A DNA stretch of 64,000 nucleotides, from assembly GCF_001648475.1 (NCBI RefSeq), contig NZ_LXSQ01000006.1, positions 1 to 64,000 of the forward strand, read 5' to 3'. Position numbers and translations under genes: made by a program. This document shows, one piece after another, positions 57,701-64,000 of the stretch. The DNA comes from Eikenella halliae. GTDB taxonomy: Bacteria; Pseudomonadota; Gammaproteobacteria; Burkholderiales; Neisseriaceae. Under the pieces are notes generated by a model. That model saw only the letters and a list, made by a program, of their open reading frames with translations, did no database searches and was not told the origin of the DNA. The stretch's first letter is position 1. Every line of letters begins with the position of its first letter.

Positions 57701-58004
57701 TTCGCAGGCGGATGTGCGGCGCTTCGGCGGGGTGCATAAAGTGGAGGCGGCGCGCTTGCGCGGCTATGCCGACGGCGGCGTGGTGGGGATGACCCCGGCG
57801 CTGGCGGCGGCGGTGTCCGGCGGCGGGCAGCCAAACAATATGCAGGTGAGCATTGTGATCAACCAAGACGGCAGCAGCGAAGCCAGCAGCCAAGGCAACA
57901 GCGAAATGGCTAAAGCGTTGGCGGTGGCGCTGCCGGGCATGATTGAGCAATGGTTCGTGGATAACGTGGCCCGTGTGGGCGGGCGTTACCACCGGAGTAA
58001 TTAA
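54711..58004 (+). CDS. Tape measure protein with embedded M15-like peptidase domain
   Basis: The 1,097-residue protein sets tail length. The N-terminal half is helical and Ala/Gln/Arg-rich with coiled coils (about 60-170 and 440-560) and hydrophobic segments near 215-250. Residues about 575-690 form a distinct compact domain with YHHSEAYFRRKGN, GTHGAGLAFDF (His621, Asp628) and GGHFHLNWN (His675, His677), the zinc ligands of M15-type D-Ala-D-Ala peptidases. It probably cuts peptidoglycan during DNA entry. The C-terminus has glycine-rich repeats (YADGGVVGG; YADGGVVGM). Confidence 0.88.
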   Translation: MADSVVTIGAEVSGLKSGVEEAKVSLRSLAETAERAGRRGADGLDKIGQGAGDSAKEVERANKRRERSYASLENAIKRDIAAMQAGSKASRAYYEALAGQRGLDKARLTPLLHDLERARELHLANVAAARQHKQMVGNITLGQYNNAMRQVPAQFTDIVTQLAGGQNPLLIALQQGGQLRDSFGGFGTMFRGLAASVSLGKVALLGFGGVVAGLGYAMKQGSEEGREYQKAVIFSGDSAGLTAGQLADLALSVGKVSGRYSEAREAVLQFVSGGRVAADDFAQFTQSVVLQSQATGKSVEDLAAKYVEIANDPLKAVLQLSRTYQSMTADVYAQVKALQEQGREQDAIRLVQGKYATESEEMSRRVVQNLGAIEKAWLGIKNAASGAWEGMKSIGRDATKQEQLDTLNRSIREREEYQRNHPGSRLFSEQALNADRAAAAKLQRELAQENQQAKLQQEEAQKRRRSVEILDETNRAYERNLTAREEEARTIARLNRNLAEFKADRNNSPAQVRQMEQQTARLVAAARQKREQAEQREQRRSRPRGERNQFATTAQGLRLKPSAIGTVNGQARYVAPGTFAAAQAMQQLLGNKLVHFSAFNDDYHHSEAYFRRKGNRSSGTHGAGLAFDFSIRDPRKSEEVERQIRAYFRELGLSEKDFTLINEYKRPSAGANGGHFHLNWNNARIAAQFAGGLDGRAKAFARGGLFAEAEKAATPYERMLARLTQQSEKASLQAQLWSENLGKSFSHQLELLASPEYQKFSATEKETLLALARKADAQERVNSVTEKYETLIQTLALETNKGFADKAFELSLTGKTADEIDRLRLAREYDLKIQQAIADGASPEIVDGLRQQQEAAEKARKEFQLLRQAQSDDWMAGINDGFVRYTDSFKGMREEMADGVEQSLGKMSDALGTFVATGKLDFREFTVSVLQDLSKMLIKMAILNAMKSAFGGYADGGVVGGLKAELKGMKSLAVGGYTGDGGKYEPAGIVHRGEVVFSQADVRRFGGVHKVEAARLRGYADGGVVGMTPALAAAVSGGGQPNNMQVSIVINQDGSSEASSQGNSEMAKALAVALPGMIEQWFVDNVARVGGRYHRSN

Positions 58005-58340
58005 ATGGCAATCGAAACATTCGGCTGGCCGGTGGAGGCCAAGCTCACGGCAGAGCACAAATTCGCCGTGCGCACGGTGAAATTCGGCGACGGCTACGAG
58101 CAACGGCAGGCGCTCTCGCTGCGGCCCAAGCTGCAGACTTGGGAAGTAACCTTGGGCGGGCTGCCGGAAACGTTGGCACAAGTGCGGGCGTTTTTGGATG
58201 CCCATGCCGGGGTGCGGGCGTTTTATTGGACGCCGCCGGGGCGGGAAAGGCTGCTGGTTAAGGTGGCGGAATACCGCGAAGCGCACCAGGGCGGCAAGGT
58301 GTGGCAGTTGTCTTGGAAATTTGAAGAGGTGCTCGCATGA
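58005..58340 (+). CDS. Minor tail protein M-like
   Basis: The 111-residue protein starts MAIETFGWPVEAKLTAEHKF and contains VRTVKFGDGYEQRQALSLRPKLQTWEV and AFYWTPPGRERLLVKV, typical of the lambda gpM family at the tail tip. It follows the tape measure stop with no gap and overlaps the L-like gene by 4 nt. Confidence 0.88.
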   Translation: MAIETFGWPVEAKLTAEHKFAVRTVKFGDGYEQRQALSLRPKLQTWEVTLGGLPETLAQVRAFLDAHAGVRAFYWTPPGRERLLVKVAEYREAHQGGKVWQLSWKFEEVLA

Positions 58341-59062
58341 ACCCGCGTATGAAGCAGTTGTCGATTCCGATGCTGCGGGCGTTGTCGGCGGCGGATCAGG
58401 GCGTGTTGGTGGATTTGTGGGAGTTGGATTTGCGGCCGTTGGGCGGCGAAATCCTGCGCTACTGCAATTTGCTGAACGAACTCTCGCAGCCGGTGGTATG
58501 GAAGGGGCAGGCTTATCAGGGTTTGCCGATTCAGGCCGATGGTTTCGAATCGAGCGGCCAGGGGGCGGGCAACCGGCCCAAGGTTACGCTGGCTAATGTG
58601 TACGGCACGGTTACCGGCTTGTCCGAGCAGTTCGGCCAGCTTATCGGCGCGGAAGTATGGCGCCGGCAGACGTATGCCCGCTTTTTGGATGCCGCCAACT
58701 TCGCGCTGGGCAACCCGCAGGCCGACCCGGCGCAGGAAATCGTGAGCAAGTATCTGGTGGAGCGGATGGTGTCGCTTACCGCCGAATCGGCGCAGTTCGA
58801 GCTGGCCGCACCGTCGGAAGCGGACGGGGCGGTGATTCCGGCGCGGCTGATGCTGCACGATTACTGCCCGTTCGATTATCGCGGCGAAGCCTGCGGCTAT
58901 CGGGGCCGGCCGGTGGCCGACCGCTTCGATATGCCTACTGACGACCCGGAAAAAGATGAATGCAGCCGCAAGCTGCAGGGCTGCAAGGCGCGCTTCGGCG
59001 AAACCGCCGCTCTGCCCTTCGGCGGCTGGGTGGGGGTGGATAAAACTTTGACGGCCTCTTAA
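58337..59062 (+). CDS. Minor tail protein L-like (iron-sulfur type)
   Basis: The 241-residue protein resembles lambda gpL. Four Cys in the C-terminal part (177, 186, 209, 216; DYCPFDYRGEACGYRG and ECSRKLQGCKARF) match the positions that bind a 4Fe-4S cluster in lambda gpL. The N-terminal half carries ILRYCNLLNELSQPVVWKG. It is a tail tip component. Tandem DUS copies follow the stop codon. Confidence 0.9.
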   Translation: MNPRMKQLSIPMLRALSAADQGVLVDLWELDLRPLGGEILRYCNLLNELSQPVVWKGQAYQGLPIQADGFESSGQGAGNRPKVTLANVYGTVTGLSEQFGQLIGAEVWRRQTYARFLDAANFALGNPQADPAQEIVSKYLVERMVSLTAESAQFELAAPSEADGAVIPARLMLHDYCPFDYRGEACGYRGRPVADRFDMPTDDPEKDECSRKLQGCKARFGETAALPFGGWVGVDKTLTAS

Positions 59063-59088
59063 GGCTACCTGAAAAGGCTACCTGAAAT
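59062..59088 (+). repeat. Tandem DUS copies between L and K genes
   Basis: AAGGCTACCTGAAAAGGCTACCTGAAATG contains two direct DUS copies, and the last one ends in the ATG of the K-like gene. No other ribosome site is evident, so initiation there may be weak or coupled to the L-like gene. Confidence 0.7.
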
Positions 59089-59824
59089 GTTGAAACTGAC
59101 TAAAAACGTGCAGGCGGAAATTTTGGCGCACGCGGCCAAGGAAGCGCCGCAAGAATGCTGCGGCCTGATTGTGCAGGCGGGCGGGAAACAGTTGTATCGC
59201 CCCTGCGGCAACGTGGCGGCCGACCCATCGGTACGTTTTGAAATCGCGACGCTGGATTTAATTGAAGTGTCGGATCAGGGCGAGGTGTGCGCCATCGTGC
59301 ATTCGCACCCGCAGGGCGAACCGTGGCTGTCCGGTGCCGACCGGCAAATGCAGGCGGCCAACGGCCTGCCTTGGGTGCTCGCTGTTTCAGGTAGCCTGAA
59401 AGTGTTCGCGCCGGTGCCGCATTTGCGCGGGCGGGTGTTTGAATACGGGCGTTTTGACTGCTACAGCCTGTTGGCGGATGCCTACCATCTGGCGGGGATT
59501 GATTTGCCGCCGGTGCAGCGTGGCGATATAGACGATGACGCAGCGCAGGGGCGTTTTTTGGCGCTGGCATCGGCGGCAGGGTTTGCGCGGGTGCGCGATT
59601 TGCAGCCCGGGGACGTGGTATTGACCGAATTCGACGGGCTGGCTTCGCACGTGCTGCTGTATTTGGGCAACGGCGAAATGCTGCACCACGCTTTCGGCCA
59701 ATTAAGCCGCCGCGATGGCTACGGGCCTTATTGGCAACGGCACACGCACAGCGTTTGGCGGCACCGGCAATGGCAGCCTGAAATGCTGCAGGCGGTGCTG
59801 AATGATTTGGAACACGCATCATGA
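59087..59824 (+). CDS. Tail assembly protein K-like (JAMM + NlpC/P60)
   Basis: The 245-residue protein has two enzyme domains as in lambda gpK. The first is an MPN/JAMM metalloprotease with HSHPQGEPWLSGAD (His72, His74, Asp85) and a preceding Glu in the N-terminal helix area. The second is an NlpC/P60 hydrolase with Cys125 in RFDCYSLL, His188 and a His at 200/201. A DUS encodes SGSLK at residues 101-105, precisely in the linker between the domains. It overlaps the I-like gene by 4 nt. Confidence 0.9.
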   Translation: MLKLTKNVQAEILAHAAKEAPQECCGLIVQAGGKQLYRPCGNVAADPSVRFEIATLDLIEVSDQGEVCAIVHSHPQGEPWLSGADRQMQAANGLPWVLAVSGSLKVFAPVPHLRGRVFEYGRFDCYSLLADAYHLAGIDLPPVQRGDIDDDAAQGRFLALASAAGFARVRDLQPGDVVLTEFDGLASHVLLYLGNGEMLHHAFGQLSRRDGYGPYWQRHTHSVWRHRQWQPEMLQAVLNDLEHAS

Positions 59825-60552
59825 TTACAGTTTGCTTGCACGGCGGCCTGCGCGAATACGGCCGCCGTTTTGATTTGCACGCCGCCAGCCCGGCGGAGGC
59901 GCTGCGGGCGCTGCTTGTCCAGCTGCCCGGCTTTCGGGAGATTTTAAGCAGCGGCTTTTATCAAGTGCGCTTCAACGGCCACGATTTCTGCGAGGCGGAA
60001 CTGGAGCACGAATTCAGGCAGCCTGAAAGCGGTATTTTGCACCTTGTGCCGCGCATTCAGGGCGCGGGCAAGGCAGGGCAGATTATCGCCGGCGTGGTGT
60101 TGATTGTGTTCGCCTGGTGGAATCCGTTCGGCTGGGCGGCGGCCGGGGCATTGATGAGCGCCGGTGTGGGTTTGGTGGCGGGCGGGATTGCGCAGATGCT
60201 GGCGCGGCCGCCGAAATTGGACACCGAGCAGCGCGGGCAGAAAACGGGGCGCAATACGGCGTTTTCCAATTTGGACAACACGGCGGCGCAAGGCCAGCCG
60301 GTGCCGTTGGCTTACGGCGAGGCGTATTGCGGCAGCCGGGTGGCGTCGCAAGGCGTGATGTCGCGCCGGGTGGATACCGACGGCGATCCGGTGTTGCAAA
60401 ATCCGACGGCGGCCGACGTTACCCTGCGGCTGGTAAAAACGCCGATTGCCGGACAGGCGGCCAAAGCGCCGAACGGGCAGTATTACGACACGGATTTTAA
60501 TGATGATTCGGTGCGCGCCCGCAACTACACGGCGGCACTGCAGCAAAATTAG
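59821..60552 (+). CDS. Tail assembly protein I-like
   Basis: The 243-residue protein has an N-terminal ubiquitin-like fold as in lambda gpI (MITVCLHGGLREYGRRFDLH) and a hydrophobic stretch at about residues 80-125 (GQIIAGVVLIVFAWWNPFGWAAAGALM). A C-terminal part follows with LAYGEAYCGSRVASQGVM. It helps build the tail tip. It lies 9 nt before the J-like gene. A DUS of Kingella type lies in frame near residue 65. Confidence 0.85.
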   Translation: MITVCLHGGLREYGRRFDLHAASPAEALRALLVQLPGFREILSSGFYQVRFNGHDFCEAELEHEFRQPESGILHLVPRIQGAGKAGQIIAGVVLIVFAWWNPFGWAAAGALMSAGVGLVAGGIAQMLARPPKLDTEQRGQKTGRNTAFSNLDNTAAQGQPVPLAYGEAYCGSRVASQGVMSRRVDTDGDPVLQNPTAADVTLRLVKTPIAGQAAKAPNGQYYDTDFNDDSVRARNYTAALQQN

Positions 60553-60561
60553 GAGTAAACA

Positions 60562-63500
60562 ATGGGTGGGCAGAAAAGCGGCGGCGGCGCGCGTACGCCG
60601 TATGAAGCACCGAATAAGTTGTCTTCGGCGCAGATGCTGCGCATCGTGGACGTGATCAGCGAAGGGGTGGTGGCCGGGTTTGCCAACGGCAACGATGCGC
60701 CGTTTAAAAGCGTGTTTTTTAATGATACGCCGGTGCAAAACCCGGACGGCAGCTACAACTTCAAAGGCGTAACGGCGGTATTCCAGCGCGGCACGCCCGA
60801 CCAATCCTATATTCCGGGCTGGGAGAGCGTGGAGCGCACGGTGTCGGTGTCCAATCCGGTGAAAAACCAAAGCCCGGTTATCCGCACCGTATCCGACGGC
60901 GGCCCGACCCGGCTGCGGGTGACGGTGGGGGTGGAGCGCAATGCGGCAATACAAGATAACGGCGACACGCTGGCGGCGAATACCACGCTGATTATCCAGC
61001 TGCTCAACGATGACGGCGTGCAACAGCAGCGCCATGTGAACTTTACCGAGAAGGGCAGCGGCGCGTTTTACCATGACGAGGTATTCGACCAGCTGCCGAA
61101 AGCGCCGTTTTCGATCAAGGTTTCGCGCCCCACGCCAGACAGCAACAGCGACAAAATCCAAAACAACACCTTTTTTGCCAGTTACGTAGAGATTACGGAT
61201 GCCAAACTGTGCTACCCGTTTACCGCGCTGGCGGCTTTGAGTATCGATTCCGACCAGTTCGGCGGGCAAAACCCGCGCCGCAACTATCTGATTCGCGGCA
61301 TCGAGGTGCAGGTACCATCCAATTACGACCCGGAAACGCGCACTTACAGCGGCTTGTGGGACGGCAGCTTTAAAACCGCCTGGACCAATAATCCGGCCTG
61401 GGTGTTTTACGATTTGGTGCAGCAGGAGCGCTACTCCACGCTGGCCTTGCGCCTGGCGCCGGAAGACATCGACAAATGGAGCCTGTATCAGGTAGCCCGT
61501 TATTGCGACGAGATGGTGCCGGACGGCTTCGGCGGCCGCGAACCGCGCTTTACCTGCAATGCCTACCTGACCGACCGTCGGCAGGCGGGCGAGCTGCTCA
61601 CCGAACTGGCCTCAGCCTTTTGCGGTATGCCGCTGTGGAACGGCAACCAACTGTCGGTATTGTTGGATCAGGGCGGCGACCCGGTGGCGCAATACGACAA
61701 CAGCAATGTGGTGGACGGGCAGTTTGCCTACAACGGCGTGGCGCTGAAATCCACCTACACCGCCGTATTGGTGCGCTTTGCCGACAAATACGACAGTTAC
61801 CGCAGCAAAACCGAATATGTGGCCGATGCAGAGGCGGTGGCGCGCTACGGCTTAAATATCCAGTCGGTAACCGCGTTCGGCTGCACCACGCGCGGGCAGG
61901 CGGTGCGTTACGGGCAATGGATACTGCAAACCGGGCTGCGCCAGCAGGATGCGGTGTCGTTTACCGTGGGGCGCGAAGGGCTGAAACACCTGCCCTACGA
62001 CATTATCCAAATCGCGGACAACCACTTTGCCGGCGCACAGCTGGGCGGGCAGGTGCAGGCGGTAAGCGGCCGGGTGGTTACCCTCGACCGCACCATCACG
62101 GAAAATTTGGCCGGTTGGTGGTTCCAATACCTTGCGCTCGAGCAAAACGCACAGGGCGAAACCGTGCCGAAGCACTACAGCCTGAAAGTGGTTTCCCAGC
62201 CGCAGCCCAATCAGCTGCTGCTGGAAAAAGAACCGGCCTCTCTGGCCTACAACGACCATTGGGCTTTGTCCGGCAAGGTGGTGCCGCGCCAGTATCGGGC
62301 GGTAAGCATCAAAGAAAACACAGATGACGGCACTTATACCATTACTGCGCTGCGCCACGACCCGGCCAAATACGCGGCGGTGGACAACAGTGCCGCGCTG
62401 TTTGCAGCCGGTGCCACCACCAACCACGGGCGGCAGCCGCAGCTCGGCAACGGTAATTTGTCCACCAACGGGCGCGATTTAACCCTAAGCTGGGAAAACC
62501 TAAGCGCCGACGGGCAGGTGGTGAGCTACGACATCAAGATTTTTAAAGACGGCCGTTTGTGGCGGCATATCCCGGATGCGCCCAGCGCCGAAATCAGCCT
62601 GCAGGGGCTGCCCAACGGCGATTACCGCGCCGAAATTCGCGGGCGCACTGCGCGCGGCGTGCTGTCTAAACCCTTAGAAAAGGCTTGGAGCCTGAACTAC
62701 ACCATTACCGGGGTGCGGCCCACGCCCAAGCTGTTTGCCATCGGCTTAAATTGGACGCTGCCCAGCCCACTGCTGGCGGAAGCGCACACCGAAATCCGCT
62801 ACGGCAGGAGCAACGACTTTAATCAGGCTATGCCGCTGGCGAAACTGCCCGCGCCGCAAACCGATTACCAACTCACCAACGTCAAAACCGGCGAGCATTG
62901 GTATTTCTGGCTGCGCCTGGTGGACAGTGCCGGGCTGGCCGGAGAATGGACGGCGCCGGTGGACGGGGTGTGCAGCGACGACCCCAGCCTGCTGCTCGAG
63001 CAGTTGAAAGGCAAAATCGGCAAAGAACAGTTTGCACCGGGCGCCGGGGAAGACTTGGTGAATCTGGTGGGCAACCTTGCCGGCAGCCAAGGCATGGCCG
63101 GCAACACCGGCAAGCAGGCCGGCAAGTGGGATTTTTACAGCCAAATGAACGAGGCGGATTATGTGTTATCCAAACGCATCAACGCCGTGCGTTCGCAGTT
63201 CGGTGGGCAAATCGCCACCGTGGCCGAGGAAATGAAAACCCTTGCCACCCGCACCGAAGCGCAGGCGCGCAAAGTGGAGGCGGTGGAAAGCGAGGTGGAC
63301 AGAGCCAAGGCGTCGGTAACGCAGGTGGCACAGTCGTTTGCCGATTTGAGCGGCAAATTGAGCGCGGCCTACACCCTGAAAGTGAGTACCGACACCCGCA
63401 CCGGAACTAAGGTGGTGGGCGGTATCTCGCTGTTGGCGGACGGTACCAACGGTCAGTCCGAGGTAGTGATTCAGGCCGACAAGCTGGTGCTGTGGAACAA

Positions 63501-63810
63501 CAAAAAATTGCCGATGTTCACGGTGACCGGCGACAAAACCTATTTCAACGGGGATTTGATTGCCGACGGCTCAATTCTGGGGCGGCACATCAAGGCCAAC
63601 CAAACCATCGAAGCGCCGGACATCCGGGGCGGTACGTTGAATATGGCGGATGGCCGCTTCATTGTGACCAAGGAGCACGGGGCGCAACTGCGTTCCGACC
63701 CGAACAGCAAGGTGGGCACGCAGTTAGATTATCGCGGCCTGATTGTACGCAACGAGAAAGGCCATGTGATGGTGCGGGTGGGTAAGCTCACCAACTGGGG
63801 TGATGATTGA
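60562..63810 (+). CDS. Tail tip attachment / host specificity protein J-like
   Basis: The 1,082-residue protein forms the central tail tip, homologous to lambda gpJ, and determines receptor binding. The N-terminal part is conserved (GGQKSGGGARTPYEAPNKLS; VVAGFANGNDAPFKSVFFNDTPVQN). Fibronectin type III-like modules lie in the middle (about 630-810). A C-terminal coiled-coil and beta region ends NEKGHVMVRVGKLTNWGDD. An in-frame DUS lies near residue 310. The variable C-terminal third is expected to carry host range. Confidence 0.9.
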   Translation: MGGQKSGGGARTPYEAPNKLSSAQMLRIVDVISEGVVAGFANGNDAPFKSVFFNDTPVQNPDGSYNFKGVTAVFQRGTPDQSYIPGWESVERTVSVSNPVKNQSPVIRTVSDGGPTRLRVTVGVERNAAIQDNGDTLAANTTLIIQLLNDDGVQQQRHVNFTEKGSGAFYHDEVFDQLPKAPFSIKVSRPTPDSNSDKIQNNTFFASYVEITDAKLCYPFTALAALSIDSDQFGGQNPRRNYLIRGIEVQVPSNYDPETRTYSGLWDGSFKTAWTNNPAWVFYDLVQQERYSTLALRLAPEDIDKWSLYQVARYCDEMVPDGFGGREPRFTCNAYLTDRRQAGELLTELASAFCGMPLWNGNQLSVLLDQGGDPVAQYDNSNVVDGQFAYNGVALKSTYTAVLVRFADKYDSYRSKTEYVADAEAVARYGLNIQSVTAFGCTTRGQAVRYGQWILQTGLRQQDAVSFTVGREGLKHLPYDIIQIADNHFAGAQLGGQVQAVSGRVVTLDRTITENLAGWWFQYLALEQNAQGETVPKHYSLKVVSQPQPNQLLLEKEPASLAYNDHWALSGKVVPRQYRAVSIKENTDDGTYTITALRHDPAKYAAVDNSAALFAAGATTNHGRQPQLGNGNLSTNGRDLTLSWENLSADGQVVSYDIKIFKDGRLWRHIPDAPSAEISLQGLPNGDYRAEIRGRTARGVLSKPLEKAWSLNYTITGVRPTPKLFAIGLNWTLPSPLLAEAHTEIRYGRSNDFNQAMPLAKLPAPQTDYQLTNVKTGEHWYFWLRLVDSAGLAGEWTAPVDGVCSDDPSLLLEQLKGKIGKEQFAPGAGEDLVNLVGNLAGSQGMAGNTGKQAGKWDFYSQMNEADYVLSKRINAVRSQFGGQIATVAEEMKTLATRTEAQARKVEAVESEVDRAKASVTQVAQSFADLSGKLSAAYTLKVSTDTRTGTKVVGGISLLADGTNGQSEVVIQADKLVLWNNKKLPMFTVTGDKTYFNGDLIADGSILGRHIKANQTIEAPDIRGGTLNMADGRFIVTKEHGAQLRSDPNSKVGTQLDYRGLIVRNEKGHVMVRVGKLTNWGDD

Positions 63811-63822
63811 TAGGAGAGCAGG

Positions 63823-64000
63823 ATGGCCGACGAATACGGCATTCAGATGTATGACAACGACGGCAATGTACTGGATACCAACTTGGATTCGGCGTTGGTG
63901 GTGGAGGGGGTGCTCATTCTCGGCAACGACCCGATCGGGCGGCTGGCCTTGGACATCCTGTTCCCGTTGCGCGAAAAGTTCAAAGGGATATTCATCATGC
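63823..64000 (+). CDS. Phage tail protein, N-terminal part (runs off window)
   Basis: The open frame begins MADEYGIQMYDNDGNVLDTN and continues to the window edge (59 codons seen). GGAGAGCAGG precedes the ATG by 2-11 nt. It lies just after the J-like gene, where small tail tip or fibre-related proteins are usual. Function cannot be assigned from this part. Confidence 0.6.
   Translation, partial: MADEYGIQMYDNDGNVLDTNLDSALVVEGVLILGNDPIGRLALDILFPLREKFKGIFIM

Larger units (their letters stand above)
31900..64000. mobile_element. Lambda-like siphovirus prophage (left part; right end outside window)
   Basis: Starting beside tRNA-Glu, the region carries in order an integrase, a leftward early operon, a CI/Cro immunity region, replication, terminase, head and tail genes. 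All are oriented as in lambdoid phages. Head genes are HK97-type and tail genes are lambda-type (M, L, K, I, J homologues). The attL core should lie in the 3' half of the tRNA. attR and lysis genes are not visible, so completeness cannot be judged. All large genes seen are intact, which is compatible with a functional prophage. Confidence 0.92.

Overview
This window looks like a chromosome segment of an Eikenella-type Neisseriaceae bacterium. The strongest clue is the 12-mer AGGCTACCTGAA and its complement, present dozens of times. It is the Eikenella dialect of the Neisseriaceae DNA uptake sequence (DUS). It often occurs as inverted pairs after genes, where it doubles as a terminator stem. 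Gene content and order agree: dnaB followed by the minor pilin genes pilH-I-J-K-X, the gmk-rpoZ-spoT cluster, divergent ppsR/ppsA, kdsA, and Correia-like repeats bounded by TATAGTG.

Positions 1-31,847 are host chromosome. A truncated IS481-type transposase lies at the left edge. Then come an AT-rich, DUS-free minor pilin operon and dnaB. Next are housekeeping genes: a DEAD-box helicase, an ECF-type permease, ung, kdsA, purK, a 2-hydroxyacid dehydrogenase, a cardiolipin synthase, spoT-rpoZ-gmk, pyrG, ppsR/ppsA, a TerC-family protein, dcd and rdgC. Between them are a DUF1963 protein, a DUF3079 protein, a lipoprotein and two tandem paralogous secreted proteins. Two clear Correia-like elements and one degenerate one are present. 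One has landed in a small gene and split it.

From tRNA-Glu (31,848-31,923) to the right edge the DNA is a lambda-like siphovirus prophage whose right end is outside the window. The left arm holds the integrase and a leftward early operon of small overlapping genes, including an excisionase-like protein, a DUF551 protein, a methyltransferase, a winged-helix protein and a DUF2303 protein. The immunity region has an S24-type CI repressor between two mirror-image promoters, PL and PR, followed by a Cro-like gene. Three tandem terminators separate cro from a large primase-helicase. A symmetrical iteron array follows that gene and looks like a replication origin. A Q-like regulator then leads into the late operon: HNH nuclease, small and large terminase subunits, portal, ClpP-type protease, HK97-type capsid, connectors, tail tube, tail chaperones with a GGGAAAC frameshift site, tape measure with an embedded zinc-peptidase-like domain, and homologues of lambda M, L, K, I and J. 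Lysis genes are not in view and probably lie beyond the right edge.

A two-gene cassette (a secreted protein plus a DEDDh exonuclease-BRCT protein on the opposite strand) interrupts the head-tail connector genes and is bounded by DUS-like sequences. The most unusual observations are the iteron array at 42,829-43,110, an apparent degenerate HD-domain duplication at the N-terminus of SpoT, the exonuclease-BRCT cassette, a structured leader before a 31-residue membrane peptide, the mirrored PL/PR promoters, the terminator-punctuated early and late operons, and the mixed DUS dialects inside the prophage.
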